Shown here: in pieces, positions 11,339 through 22,969 of the stretch | Numbering within the stretch: position 1 is the stretch's first letter | Layout of the letters: each line of letters begins with the position of its first letter | From: Zygnema cylindricum | Lineage: Eukaryota > Streptophyta > Zygnematophyceae > Zygnematales > Zygnemataceae | Assembly: GCA_037447655.1 (NCBI GenBank) | Contig: JBBHKE010001687.1 | Span: 195,901 to 259,900 of the forward strand | DNA: 64,000 nt | Reading direction: 5' to 3' | The notes under the pieces: model-generated | The model's database searches: none | The model's input: only the letters and a program-made list of their open reading frames with translations | What the model was told of the DNA's origin: nothing | Position numbers and translations under genes: made by a program

Positions 11339-12639
11339 GCGTAACAGAGATTTTTGATTTAATTGGAAGTCACTAACCAGGAGCCTATCCAAAACCCTAG
11401 AAAACCCTATTATGGATAATTTGCGCATAAAAAACGGCGCCCTTTGAAAAAATGGCGCGATTTATGGACCATTGCAAAAAAGCGGATAAAATATGAAAAT
11501 TATCACCATTGACATTTTGCCATGTAGCCATAACAAACAAAAAAATGAAGTAAATCTCCGCGACGGAAAAAAAAAAGGGTAAACTTAGCTTTATTACACC
11601 TGGTTTTGCGGGCGTCCGATTTACGCCCGAGTTTCTCAAATTTTACGGGCAATTTTATGGTTTCCGGTTTAATACATATTTTTATGAGTTTAGACGCCTA
11701 CCAAATGAAAGGTCTGCCTGATTTTCCGCGGCTGTCATATTTTTTGCGTGTCATAATTCAAAAGGGGGATTTTTTGACATAAATTGCCAATAAGCGGCCC
11801 AATCAGAAAATCGCCTTTGGGGTTGTGTATCGTATCGTATCGGTGGAGATTCCCAAATCCCAATGCATTGGTCAATTAACTGTAATCCGTCCCTTGCTTT
11901 ACATAAAAATAATATAAACAGTTTTTTCTTGTCGTGATAGCGAACAACATGGAAAGCATGACAGCAAACATTTCATATAGAAATATGGGAACTCCTAATC
12001 GCAGAGACTATTTTTGCTGCGCTCAAATAGTTGTCAGAAATTGTACATTTGAAGTACATTTTGGTACATGCTACGTACCTTAAAGTTCAGATTTGACGGT
12101 CAACCAGTCGAACAAATTTGACTGGCGAAATATTGTAACGGCGGTTAAAAAAGTGTCGCGCTTGCGAACGTAGACGTCATTAAAAAAAAAACAATTCACA
12201 CGGCCGACGCAGGCTTAGGGCACGGCTACATCGGGAGGTCTCTGTAATAGTACGGACAACAAAATTTATGTATTACATAGGCCTCGGTTACATCGCGTAT
12301 TGTCTGTAAACAAGTTTTTACATACGTGTTCTGATTTTAGTGGTTCCACGTAAGTCGATGATCAAATCTCTAGAATGTTAACAATTTGGAAATCGACCAT
12401 TTTCATATGAAAATCCGTAATTGCGTATTACGTACGTGTACTTCGCAAGTGTACCACGTCAATGTACCTCGGAGATCTCCTTCACTCTGGTAACTTTCAA
12501 GAATAAAACGTATTTGTTTTCGGCATAGATTTTACGACCACCTTATCCGAAGGCACGTGACTTTGGGGGGCGTGTGAAAATTTCCATTTTTCATCGACGC
12601 ACGTGTCTATCGTCCAGGTGTAGCAAAATGATTGGTTCA
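11339..12639. other. Intergenic, AT-rich, no gene
   Basis: About 1.3 kb without a gene. It includes the dispersed repeat at 12,085-12,170 and a triple cgtatcgtatcg tract near 11,830. Short ORFs here look random. Confidence 0.5.
12085..12170 (+). repeat. Dispersed repeat shared with 61,203-61,295
   Basis: ATTTGACGGTCAACCAGTCG...AATATTGTAACGGCGGTTAAAA matches ATTTGACGGTCAATCAGTTG...AATATTGTAACAACCGGTTAAA just upstream of PAN2. Clearly diverged copies of one repeat; family unknown. Confidence 0.7.
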
Positions 12640-12681
12640 GTATTGGTGAACCTACCTCCCGCGAGGTGGGTTCACCAATAC
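12640..12681. other. Strong hairpin (about 19-bp stem, 4-base loop)
   Basis: GTATTGGTGAACC + TACCTC, loop CCGC, then GAGGTG + GGTTCACCAATAC. Only one pair is a G-T wobble. It is followed by GCAATTGCTTCGCAGATG, which resembles the bases after the second hairpin at 13,229, so the two are diverged copies of one unit. Confidence 0.85.
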
Positions 12682-12788
12682 AGAGGCGTATGGAGCAATT
12701 GCTTCGCAGATGAAGACCAAAATGTAATCGGACGGTCGACGTCTTCTCCCGGATACTTGGAGAATGGTAATCTTAGGGCGTGTTCCCA

Positions 12789-12911
12789 GTAAATATGCGT
12801 AGACGTCTATTTGTAGTGTTTACCGGCACAGCGTTCCACTATGTCGTGCCAGTAAACATCGCTTCTCAATTATGATTGGCGCCATATAGGTTAGTTTTCA
12901 GATTCTTAAAA
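12789..12911 (+). repeat. Dispersed 121-bp repeat, copy 2
   Basis: Near-identical to 10,678-10,798. It is preceded by TTAGGGCGTGTTCCC, which resembles the TTAGGG(T/C)..GT(C/T)CCC ends of the 9,302 element. It ends GATTCTTAAAATC, apparently the empty-site form of the TTA where copy 1 has GGGTACGTCCCC. Confidence 0.85.
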
Positions 12912-13228
12912 TCTAAAAATATTCTTGAAACTGAAAATTTGTACACAATATTTGTACGAGCGGAGGTAGATAATGATTCTTACGAAAATTTAGCGACCAA
13001 ATTTTAATTTTGTAATAGAAAATCAAAATTTTGAAACGGAATGTCAAAAATGCGCCGCAAAACTTTGAAGGTCAGCGGATGTTAGAAGGAGCGTGCGAGG
13101 ATATTTCGGTCGCCCTGCATACACCGTGGCGGAAGGCACATGGCGTGTACGACGTGTTCGTTTCTCATCGACCTGTTTGTGGTGGATGTTTTTTTTTACA
13201 TTTCACGTGTACCAATGGTACGCGACCC

Positions 13229-13269
13229 GTGTGAAGAAACTCTCCTCGCCGAGGAGAGTCTATTCACAC
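13229..13269. other. Hairpin at the edge of the GST inverted duplication
   Basis: GTGTGAA / TTCACAC outer stem, a short mismatch, then ACTCTCCTCG / CGAGGAGAGT inner stem. It ends 4 bases before the inverted duplication begins at 13,274. The matching hairpin is absent beside the other arm at 20,955. Confidence 0.85.
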
Positions 13270-13273
13270 TGGA

Positions 13274-14730
13274 CGACTCGCGCGATTGCTTCGCGAATCT
13301 AAAAAAGTATGTTAACATGTTTCGTCATGTTTCGTCTGACAAAAAAAAATATGGTACGAATCTGTACGAAATCGTACGGCATCCAGTAAACAACCCCACT
13401 TTTCCTCTAATGGAAGTTCACCCTAACTGTCCCACTTAAAAAACACCACCAATTTCTGGCTGGCTGGTTTTCTCGATATTACGGGCCGAATACACGCTAC
13501 ATCGTTCGCGCTTTCCACCGATATACAACACCGAAAGTTAGCTTTCCGCGAAGCTACGCTATTACGACAGCTGACGTAGTAAACGAAGAGAGTGCCGTTA
13601 CGAGGAAAGACACCCGTCCTTCCATATATGAACACCGCCGTTGGATCTACCGTTGGATTCGTCTAAAGCCGTCAGAGCAGCATCCAAGTCTTTATATTCT
13701 TCACCATTGCCTCTTCCTTTTCCCAATCTGAACATTAATCTTCAGCGTCTGTAGCTTCTGGTATTTTCGAACATTCTCCATCATCCGTAGCTTTTATATT
13801 TTTCGATGGCGCCAATGAAGCTGTACGGACCTCCATTCTCGACATGCGTGATGCGTGTCCTCGCTGTACTTTTTGAAAAAGAAGTGACCGACTTCGAGGT
13901 GGTGCCAGTCGACCTTATGAAAGGAGAACACAAGCGGCCAGAGTTCCTAGCCAAGCAGGTCCGTACAGCTCATCGTACGGAGAAAAAATTGCGTTCCTCT
14001 GCATTTTAGCAGGAGTGTATTCCATTTCTAACCTTTATCTTTTTTTTAAATATGTGCGATTGCAGCCATTCGGACAAGTGCCAGTACTCGAGGATGGCGA
14101 CGTCACTGTTTTCGGTAATAAACATTTCTTCACTTAATTGCAGAAAAAGGACGAGAGCAGCTTTTTTCTTCGCTTCATTTCTGTTTGCAACTAAAAGCTT
14201 AAAAACTGACACGTGCGATGAGATCCAGAATCTCGTGCAATCTCGCGGTACATCTGCGCGAAGTACGAAGGCCAGGGAACGAACTTGCTCGGATCCACCT
14301 TGGCGGAAAAGGCCAAAGTTGACACGTGGCTGGAGGTTGAACACTCCAACTACAACGCGGCCGTCTCAGTTCTCGTGTACGAACTCGTAAGTCGCCAGTC
14401 AAAGCTTCAATCCTCTGTTTTCTAACTCTTCAAAGTTCAAAAGCTTCTGCCAATGGACGTTCTGCATCACGCAAAGCGTATCACCTGTTACTTCCAGCTG
14501 ACGTCCGCTATTTTGGCATGTTTTGCGAGTGCAGGTATTCGCTGGCATGTTTGGAAAGACCACCGACCCGGAGCGTGTGAAGGAGTACACCGCAAAGTTC
14601 GAAAAAGTGCTCGATGTCTACGAGGCGGTTCTGGCCAAGCAACCGGTAAGATCCGTCTGCAGACTCGCACGTGCGTAAGCTGACGTGGCAGTTTGAGTTG
14701 ACGCAGGGTGACGTCATTTGACGTCTTGTA
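13274..14730 (+). repeat. Inverted duplication, left arm (GST promoter to intron 4)
   Basis: Starts CGACTCGCGCGATTGCTTCG, whose reverse complement ends the right arm at 20,955. The similarity runs through the GST upstream region and exons 1-4 into the first 100 bases of intron 4. It is patchy: 5' flank, exon 1, exon 3 and the end of exon 4 are almost identical, while introns 2 and 3 are not. Confidence 0.9.
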
Positions 14731-15627
14731 GAAAGTCACAGTGAGACCTCTTTTTGTGGAATCTTACCACTGTCGGCAGTGCAGAGGTGATGCGATTTGA
14801 AGGTTTATTTAATTTTGGAATTGTAGTTTTGTGATTGGGATGGACTTGGCATCTTTTATGGCATTAATGTTTTTTTTTATTCGCATGGGTCTTTGTTTTT
14901 GGCATTTCTGGCCGAATCGATATTGACATTTGCCATTGATTTATATGTTGAGGTTGATAGAGGTAGCACTATATCTCTGATGCTAAAAAAGGCATTCACA
15001 TTCGACTTTCACATTTGCATTGGTGTTTTGAATTTCACTTTTGCAACCATATTATCTTTGAAATGTCAGTTCCATTGAAATTGATTTTAGCAATTGACAA
15101 TTGACATGGAGATGTACGGACATCACATTTGTCGTTTAGATTGTATCGACATTGCTTTCAAGAACCTAAACTTTGCTTAGATTTGACATTGACGTTGACA
15201 TCAACATGTGACTTGCCTCACATTATTGTTATTTATCAAATCAAAATTAAACATTAGAATTGACAATAACAACCTTAACGTTGCAATGTAAATTTTAATT
15301 TTAACATCCATTTCCTCCAGACTATCCCACCCCCATCTTAACCTCGCAAAATTGATGCGCAGCGCCATAAATATCTCATTTTCTTCTTTCATGAGCCACA
15401 TTTTTACCCTTTTCCTGTGTTTTTGTGCAACAAATCGACAATGAAAACAGTACATCGCCGGTGAGGAATACTCATTGGCTGACCTCTCAGTTCTCTCCTA
15501 CACTCATTATTTCATCAATGTGGCGAAATCCGATATTTTTTCGTCTCGACCGAATGTGGACGCTTGGTGGAAGAAAATTACTTCTCGACCCGCATGGTTG
15601 AAAGTGTTGGCAATGTTGTCAAATTAG
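13806..15627 (+). CDS. GSTF: Phi-class glutathione S-transferase, copy A
   Basis: Exons 13806-13958, 14066-14114, 14229-14386, 14535-14645, 15451-15627; all GT-AG with phases that close, giving 215 residues, the normal phi length. The thioredoxin-like N-domain starts MAPMKLYGPPFSTC; Ser12 is the expected catalytic serine of phi GSTs. PFGQVPVLEDGD with the split ESRAI motif (E68/S69) builds the glutathione site. The helical C-domain holds LDVYEAVLAKQP and AGEEYSLADLS, family landmarks. It conjugates glutathione to electrophiles or reduces peroxides in the cytosol. Five exons is odd, since flowering-plant phi genes normally have three. The start is the only ATG at the conserved N-terminus. Copy B lies tail to tail with it. 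Confidence 0.95.
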
Positions 15628-17220
15628 ATTCCCGTTAAGCAACTGCAACTATTGTTGTTTTCAATAAAAAAAACTTAGAAAATTGATAAAACAGGCTTCT
15701 CTTTTGTTGCAAGTGACGTTTCCGTTTTTGCAAGGTTTTGAGAGTTCTTGCAATGTTGCAGGAGTAACTTCCAAGTGAAGTTTCGTTGTTTTTTTTGAGT
15801 AAAATGTTTTAGGTTAGTGGGAAAATGGAAGTCATTTCTTTTGCAAATAAAGTTTTCATTGTTGGGAAGAAAACTGTGATTAAACTGTGATATTTGATTG
15901 TTGATGATTTTGACAACCGGGTGTATCCAGGCCAGATTTTGTTTCCTTTATGGCACTTACTTGAGTTAGACATGAAATGGTCTGGTTTTGTATTCTTAAA
16001 GATGTATTCAAATTTTTGGCCAAACCAGAGCAGTTTTGCTCTTTGGATGACATTTTTTTGTCGATACATTCTCTAAGCTTTATTAAGATAAGTCGATTTG
16101 CTCCCACTCGCCACATTTGAAAACGTAATATAACACCCATCTCTAAAGATAACACAATTGGTTGATTAAAGCTGGCAGAGGCAGAATGCTTTAGTGTTTT
16201 GGTTTAAATAGAACTGTATATAACCATGTTGAATCTGATGGATCAGTGAATATTTCATACCATACACCAGTTTGTATCCATTATAATGTGCAAGGATTGC
16301 CTTCATGCCTTTTGTGAACAACAATTTTAAGTTTAGTAAAAGCTTCGTCGAAGTTGGTAAAGCAAAAAACATTTTAGTTACGTCATTTGTCACGATCACT
16401 TTAAACTTTGGCCCATCCAAAGAATCTCTCTATGTTGGCAATCTCCATCATTCATACAGTCCTAGTCAAGGAGAGTTGTGGTAAATATCACTGAGCTTTC
16501 CAGCTACTCACAGAATCTAGAAACTAAGGGTTCTGCATTGTAAACGGTTCCCTGAGGTAGCTCCATTGGTTTCTTCTTAAAACGATTTCATGTTACCGGA
16601 CTGAAGGGCATGTTATAACTTTGATTATGTCCTTTTCACAACCGCTTGACAATAATATCTGCCTTTGGATGAAGGAGTGATTAGGTGAAGAGAAATGTCT
16701 GCCGTAGGATGATCATGATACATGAAATGACTGTAACTATCAACTCACAAAATTTTCATTATCACTTTTTCAGCTGATGATTGTGACATGGAGAGTGAAA
16801 CGATTAGAAGTAAACAAAAACTGTATTAATGGGGTGAAATTTACCACATTGAAAACTAATATAACAGAGTATTCTGATTGAAACAAAAAAAAAACATTTC
16901 CACCGGGCATAACATTCTCATATCTATTCCACTCTAAATAAAGAATACGTTTTTCACTACAGGAAAACAGAAAGTAAACCATTTAATTTCAATACATGCC
17001 TTTAACTCAGTGTACAAAATTTCGCCTTAATAAACCTGGTTTTTAAAAGCTCCAAAAATAAACCATATCTTTAAATCAAAGTTTTCTTTACTAAAACTGT
17101 GATGGAAAACTGTGATTTAAAGACACAGTCGTGACAAAAACAAAAATTTCGCTTGAAATAAAAGAAGCTCCAATTCGCCACTAACCTAAAACATTTGAAT
17201 AGTAAAGACCGATTGCAAAA
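15628..17220. other. Spacer between the two convergent GST genes
   Basis: Holds the 3' flanks of both genes. Weak inverted similarity remains: aaatgttttaggttagtgg near 15,805-15,825 matches the complement near 17,180-17,200, and an aaactgtgat motif recurs near 15,870 and 17,095. The old duplication therefore extends past the stop codons. No other gene seen. Confidence 0.6.
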
Positions 17221-20200
17221 CTATTTCTGTAACATAGAGAGATCTTTCAGCCATGCAGGTCGAGATAAGACTTTTTCTCTCCAAGCGTTAATGCTTGGTC
17301 GGGATGAAAAAACATCAGATTTCGCCACATTGATGAGAAAATGGGTGTAGGGGACAGTTGAGAGGTCGGCCAATGAGAATTCCTCGCCAGCGAGGTACTG
17401 TTTTGTTGTTGATTTGTTGTCATGCGCAAAGACACAAAAGAAACCGGTAAAAGTATGCTCATGAAAGAAGGAAAATGGGAAATCAGTTTTGCAAGGTTAA
17501 GATGGGTGGGAAAGGCTGGAGGAAATAGATGTCAACATTGAAACTTACATTGCAATGTTAAACTTGTCAATGTCAATTGTAATGTTTTATTTTGATTCAA
17601 TAAATAATGACAATGTGAGGCAAGTCACATGTTGATGTCAATTAGAATGTCAAAAAGGATGGCAAGTCTAGGTTTTCGAATTGAAGTCAATGTCAACAAA
17701 TGTAAACGACAAATTTGTGATGTCCGTGCGTTTCATGCTTATAATTTCAATGTCAATTGTTAATTCCTAACGTCAACTGACGTGTCAAAGATAATGTGAA
17801 TGCACAAGTGGAATTCAAAAGGCATTGCTATCTCCAATGTCACAAACTCAATGGAAGCCAATGTCAACAAACATCTATACTTATTACTCTTATCAAACCT
17901 AACATCTATTCCAATGTTAATCGTCAAATCCCAATCTAAATATGTCAAATGCAAAAACCCATGCGAATAAAAACTAACATCAATGCCATAAAAGATGCCA
18001 AGTCCATGCTGTTGAAAGTTATGTATTTTCTAGGTCTTAATAAGAAAAATAAAAGGAAGAAATAAAGCAAAGGCAGTCTGCTTCCCGCTCCACTCTCCAG
18101 TCCCCATACTTGTTGCAGTCACTGAAGACTGGAGAGAGAGCTAGAACCAGGACAGAGAGCTAGAACCATGGCTGCCTATGCTGTCTAAGGTGACACAAAA
18201 TAGGCTACTACTTAGTCTGTACCAAAATGACTGTCGGCTCCGGGATTTGATACCGGAACCTGACTTCTGTTAGTTTTACCGGTATGTGACAGTTTTATCC
18301 TGTAGACTAGGAACAGGACATATACGATAGGTTTTTAAATAAATACAGGACAAAAATTCCATTTAACTACTAGGACGGAATCTTTGGCATAGAACCCGCT
18401 GTACCTTTTATGCCGCGTGAAACAAATGTTACGGACATTTGTTTCGACGGTCGGGATATAAATGCGATGTGAAATCGACGGCCGTGGTGCAAGCCGGGAT
18501 TCCGGAAAGGCCGCCTTAGCGTTTTCGGGCGCCGCCATTCCGGATGACACGTGGCAACATCGTACGTGGTTGCGGAATTTCCGGAGTGCAAGACAACAAG
18601 CTCGGATGTGACAGATGTCACCTGTATGGCCTGTCGTACAGCTACCGTACAGAAAGCACACCGGCGCCTGTACTTTCTGTAATTTTCTGTACGGTACAGT
18701 CTTGTGATTGGCGCCGTACTTCAGAAGAAGGGGTTTTAGAGAGGGAATAGGACTTAGAATATTTTGGGTAGGTAGCCGTCTCTCCCAGAGAGCATCTTGT
18801 ATAAAAGGCAAACTTTGGCCAGCCATATCTATCAACTCAGTTGACCATTTTCAGTGATTCTTGTTGCTGTGGACTCAAGGGAGTCCAAGCTACACACGTG
18901 TGTAGTCGGTCAGAGTTTTTGCATGCCTGGGTGGCTGCATTTCTAAGGGAAAGTCAAAGTGGGTGAATGTGTCCAAATCTCATATTCTAACTTTGCATTC
19001 TGTGGTGGAAATGAGCACACAGAAAGTCTTACTTCACAGGGGTGAAGCTGTATTGGGGTTCTGATTGTCAAGGGGTCAATCATTTGGGTTTATATAAACT
19101 TGGAGTCAGCACTATCTAGATTAGCTTCTTTTGATCTGCTAATTCTGTGTGGCAATGGGGCCCATAGAATTTCAGTGTTAGATTTCCTAGAAATCCGGGA
19201 TTCGACATGTCCCTCACTTGGGAAAATTGAGCCGGCTACTTCAGCCGCGAAAGCACTACCACTGTGCCACCAGCTCGATGTTGAGACTAGCGGGTCCGTA
19301 CCCATTTCTTGGGTCCGTACCCATTTCTTACGGGCGGCTCGAGTATGGATATTTCCATATTCTACCCCGTATTGGACGGGCTTCACGTGCCAATCCAACA
19401 TGCGAATCACAAAATTAAATGCCGTTAAAACATTCAAATCGTATCACCTCTGCCACTGTCAGCAGTTTGAGATCTCAAAAAGACGTCCTACTTGACCTCC
19501 ACATGACGTGAAATGACGTCACCCTGCGTCAACTCAAACTGCCACGTCAGCTTACGCACGTGCGAGTCTGCGGACGGATCTTACCGGTTGCTTGGCCAGA
19601 ACAGCCTCGTAGACGTCGAGCACTTTTTCGAACTTTGCGGTGTACTCCTTCACACGCTCCGGGTCAGGCTTCCTTCCAGACATGCCGGTCTACACTCATT
19701 GGACATGCCAGAATACCGTCTGTCATTCGCCGTCACGTGACAACCTTTTCGCATGACCTGGAACTCTCGTTGGCGAAGCAGTTTCATTCACAAAAGAGAG
19801 GCTACGTGTCGAATTTTGACTGGCGACTTACGAGTTCGTACACGAGAACTGAGACGGCCGCGTTGTAGTTGGAGTGTTCAACCTCCAGCCACGTGTCAAC
19901 TTTGGCCTTTTCCGCCAAGGTGGATCCGAGCAAGTTCGTTCCCTGGCCTTCGTACTTCGCGCAGATGTACCGCGCGATTGCACGAGATTCTGGATCTCAT
20001 CTCACACGTGTCAGTTTAGAAAACAAATAAAATTAAGCGAGGAAATAAACGCTCTCGTTTCTGTACCTTTCTACAATTAAGCAAAGAAAGTGACCTTACC
20101 GAAAATAGTGAGTTCGCCATCCTCCAGTATTGGCACCTGTCCGAACGGCTGCGTACAAATAGAAAAAAAAAGCAAAAAATGCAAAAGCAAAAGTTAGAAA

Positions 20201-20423
20201 AGTAAAATAAACTACTCATGGTAATTGCAGAGGAACGAATTTTTTTCTCCGTACGATGAGCTGTACGGACCTGCTTGGCTAGGAATTCTGGCCGCTTGTG
20301 TTCTCCTTTCATAAGGTCGACTGGCACCACCTCGAAGTCGGTCACTTCTTTTTCAAAAAGTACAGCAAGGACACGCATCATGCATGTCGAGAACGGAGGT
20401 CCGTACAGCTTCATTGGCGCCAT
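17221..20423 (-). CDS. GSTF: Phi-class glutathione S-transferase, copy B
   Basis: Exons 20423-20271, 20148-20100, 19989-19832, 19689-19585, 17397-17221; GT-AG, phases close, 213 residues. Same layout as copy A: MAPMKLYGPPFSTC with Ser12, PFGQVPILEDGE, ESRAI, LDVYEAVLAKQP, AGEEFSLADLS. Exon 1 differs from copy A by one residue and exon 3 by one, but the last exon differs at about 19 of 58. Exon 4 starts two codons later than in A because the acceptor moved (GTGTAG|ACC). Intron 4 is 2.2 kb, against 0.8 kb in A, because of the insertion at 18,010-19,398. No break in frame, so both copies look functional. Confidence 0.94.
18010..19398 (+). mobile_element. Insertion in GST-B intron 4, probable LTR-type element (solo LTR) or nested elements
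   Basis: Comparison with intron 4 of copy A shows about 1.39 kb of extra DNA. It begins TGTTGAAAGTTATG and ends near CCAATCCAACA, with CATGC at both edges (18005-18009 and 19399-19403), a possible 5-bp target duplication. TGTTG...CAACA are the usual ends of plant LTRs, but the last two bases overlap the duplication, so the exact end is unsure. A TATA-like TGTATAAAAGGC sits near 18,800. No gag/pol coding. Confidence 0.5.
19110..19330 (-). mobile_element. tRNA-derived SINE-like segment
   Basis: On the minus strand TGGCACAGTGG (19269-19259) matches the tRNA A box consensus exactly, and TGTCGAATCCC (19207-19197) is one base off a B box, about 60 bases apart. This is the internal pol III promoter of tRNA-derived SINEs. 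A tandem GGGTCCGTACCCATTTCTT pair lies at 19,291-19,330. No poly(A) tail or target duplication was defined. It sits inside the 18,010-19,398 insertion. Confidence 0.45.
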
Positions 20424-20955
20424 CGAAATATACAAAAGCTACAGATGATGGAGAATGTTCGAAAATACCAGAAGCTACAGACGCTGAAGATTAATGTTCA
20501 GATTGGGAAAAGGAAGAGGCAATGGTGAAGAATATAAAGACTTGGATGCTGCTCTGACGGATTTAGACGAATCCGACGGCAGTTCCAACGGCGGTGTTCA
20601 TATATGGAAGGACGGGTGTCTTTCCTCGTAACGGTACTCTCGTCGTTTACTACGTCAGCTGTCGTAGTAGCGTAGCTTCGCGGAAAGTTAACTTTCGGTG
20701 TTGTATATCGGTGGAAAGCGCGAACGATGTAGCGTGTATTCGGCCCGTAATATCGAGAAAACCAGCCAGCCAGAAATTGGTGGTGTTTTTTAAGTGGGAC
20801 TGTTAGGGTGAACTTCCATTAGAGGAAAAGTGGGGTTGTTTACTGGATGCCGTACGATTTCGTACAGATTCGTACCATATTTTTTTTTGTCAGACGAAAC
20901 ATGACGAAACATGTTAACATACTTTTTTAGATTCGCGAAGCAATCGCGCGAGTCG
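19502..20955 (-). repeat. Inverted duplication, right arm
   Basis: Reverse complement of the left arm at 13,274-14,730, covering the upstream region and exons 1-4 of GST copy B. The outer edge is sharp at CGCGCGAGTCG (20,955), after which the sequences are unrelated. Confidence 0.9.
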
Positions 20956-22969
20956 GCTTTTCGTAGTTATTTAATTAGGTTGGGGTTGGGGTTGTAGTTC
21001 TGGCTTTGTCAATTGTCGTGCTTTTCATTTTGAGTTTGGGTGCTTTTATTTTCCTGGTTGTTGTTTTCTTTTTGTTTTTGTTGTGCTGTTATTTTATTCC
21101 CCTGCTGGTAGTTTTTCAGTTTCGGCCATGCCACCCCTTTTGTACCCCCGGACTCAGATGGTTTACCATCGTGCATTTTAATATATCCCGCGTTCTTTAT
21201 TTTTCAAAGCGCAGCAAATGAGCCAAACTCCGCCAGCTTACTGCTCAACCCGCCACGTGCGCTTGAGCGGCATTTTTCACCGAGGCGTCACGCTTACGAT
21301 TACGTTCGGTCGTACAAATTTGACATTTACTGTAGAGGGTCACGAGTGGCATCCCCCTCCGGTAGAGAAATATATCGGTGGTTTTGACATAACCGATATG
21401 TCCGAAAACCGAAAGGATCAACAATCGATCCATTTGAGTCGCGATGAAAAGTCCAGGTGAATTCAAACAGGCGCGGGCGACGGCTTATATGCCGTTCGAT
21501 GAGGGGAGTTAAACACTATCTAACCGTCAAATATAAATGGTTAAAAAATGGAAATTTTGGCTTAGTGGACACTTATTCCTCAAACTAATTTTTATCGAGA
21601 GAGTCTAGTATTTGTTTTACAAGCTTACTAGGTAGACAGCAAGTTAAGTACATTTTAAAAGAAAAGAGCATCAAAGTGGTGTTGGTCCGTTTAGAAGTAG
21701 AAGTACAGAAGAGTATTAGGAAAGCAAAGATAGACTACGAGGAGAGTTTTTCTTTGTTTTATATATATATGTGTATTGGTGTATGAAATCTTTTTCAGCT
21801 AGACAATGGGTATTGCCAATGTATGAAATCTAAAATATACGAAAGCTTTATTTTTCATTTTAACAATGTCTATTGCTGTTGAATAAAATTTCATCCAGAC
21901 TTTTTAAAAAGCACAATGGTACGCCTATCTGACAACACCAGAAAGATAAAAGGTACCAGATGGAGGCCGAAGGAACTATAACGTAAAACAACAAGAAACA
22001 ACAAACAAGAAACAACAAGAAAATAAACTAACAACAAGAAAATTTTGAAGGAACAAGAAGCACAAAAGCAACAACAAGATAGGTCCGAAAAAAGGTACAT
22101 GTAAAAAAATCTAGAGGCAACAGATTACAGTGACACAAAGACAACTTTTCTGCAAAAAATAGTTACTATACTTTGGAGCCAACAATTATTAAACAGTCTT
22201 ACTTTGAATGGTAGATAGAGAGAGGCCAAAAGTTTGAAACCTGCAGAACATGCGGAATCTTCTGTTTGAGGTGAAAAAGAAACTGCAGTCCATACCTAAG
22301 ATGAATCCAGTAAAAAGACATGATGAATTTACTAAGCAATCACTGCTTAGACCATAACGGAACATAAGAACCATGTGAAAGCAGACTGTAAACAGCCGAT
22401 TCATCTATGAAGTTGCGTAGACCTGGAGTGCTTCACATGATCTATTTGATTCTTGCTTTCGCATATGTTGGCCACAATTGGGAAACATTACAAAAAAACT
22501 CTATGGCAAACTTCCAAAGATGCGACAACCACGCTTGGATTTGATTTGCAGAGAATTAGAAAATGAGCATGGCAGCTGCCTAGCAAATGATTTACATGGC
22601 TATGTTAAAGAACGAGAACGGGCGCTAACAGACGAAATCACCTTTCCCAACGTGCAAGCAACTAAATATTTGACCTATAAAGGCAGCTGCTTCCTCTTTG
22701 ATCTACTGCTGCCGTCCTCAGGCAGTTTCTCAATTAGGGATTCTTGTGTTTCTGAACTAGGGCTTCAACAAGTACCAATTGGCTTCAAGATCTGTTTCTA
22801 ACATACACAAATTGCTTGTAACTTCGAAGAAAACCCAACCGGCCCATTGATTGGCTTAGACGGCTAGAATTAGAATCAAGGACTGAACACAGTACAAAAT
22901 AGACGCAACCACACGGCATTCTCCTTACCCAGCAACATGACAGGATTACTCCATCATCAACTAAGTGGC
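20956..22969. other. Intergenic between GST-B and the coiled-coil gene
   Basis: About 2 kb. Contains the dispersed repeat at 21,006-21,205 and low-complexity AAC/GTT-rich DNA (for example 21,980-22,080). A 107-codon plus-strand ORF at 22,478-22,801 shows no recognisable motif. Confidence 0.5.
21006..21205 (+). repeat. Dispersed ~200-bp repeat, copy 1
   Basis: Shares with 39,790-39,975 the blocks TTCATTTTGAGTTTGGGTGC and CCATGCCACCCCTTTTGTAC followed by ccc(c)gactcagatggtt. Probably the 3' part of a transposon; family unknown. Confidence 0.8.

Noticed and set aside
18335-18835. 166-codon minus-strand ORF in the GST-B intron insertion
   Set aside because: No similarity to gag, pol or other element proteins; probably chance within LTR-like DNA.
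22478-22801. 107-codon plus-strand ORF
   Set aside because: No domain, no splice partners, and composition like the surrounding noncoding DNA.
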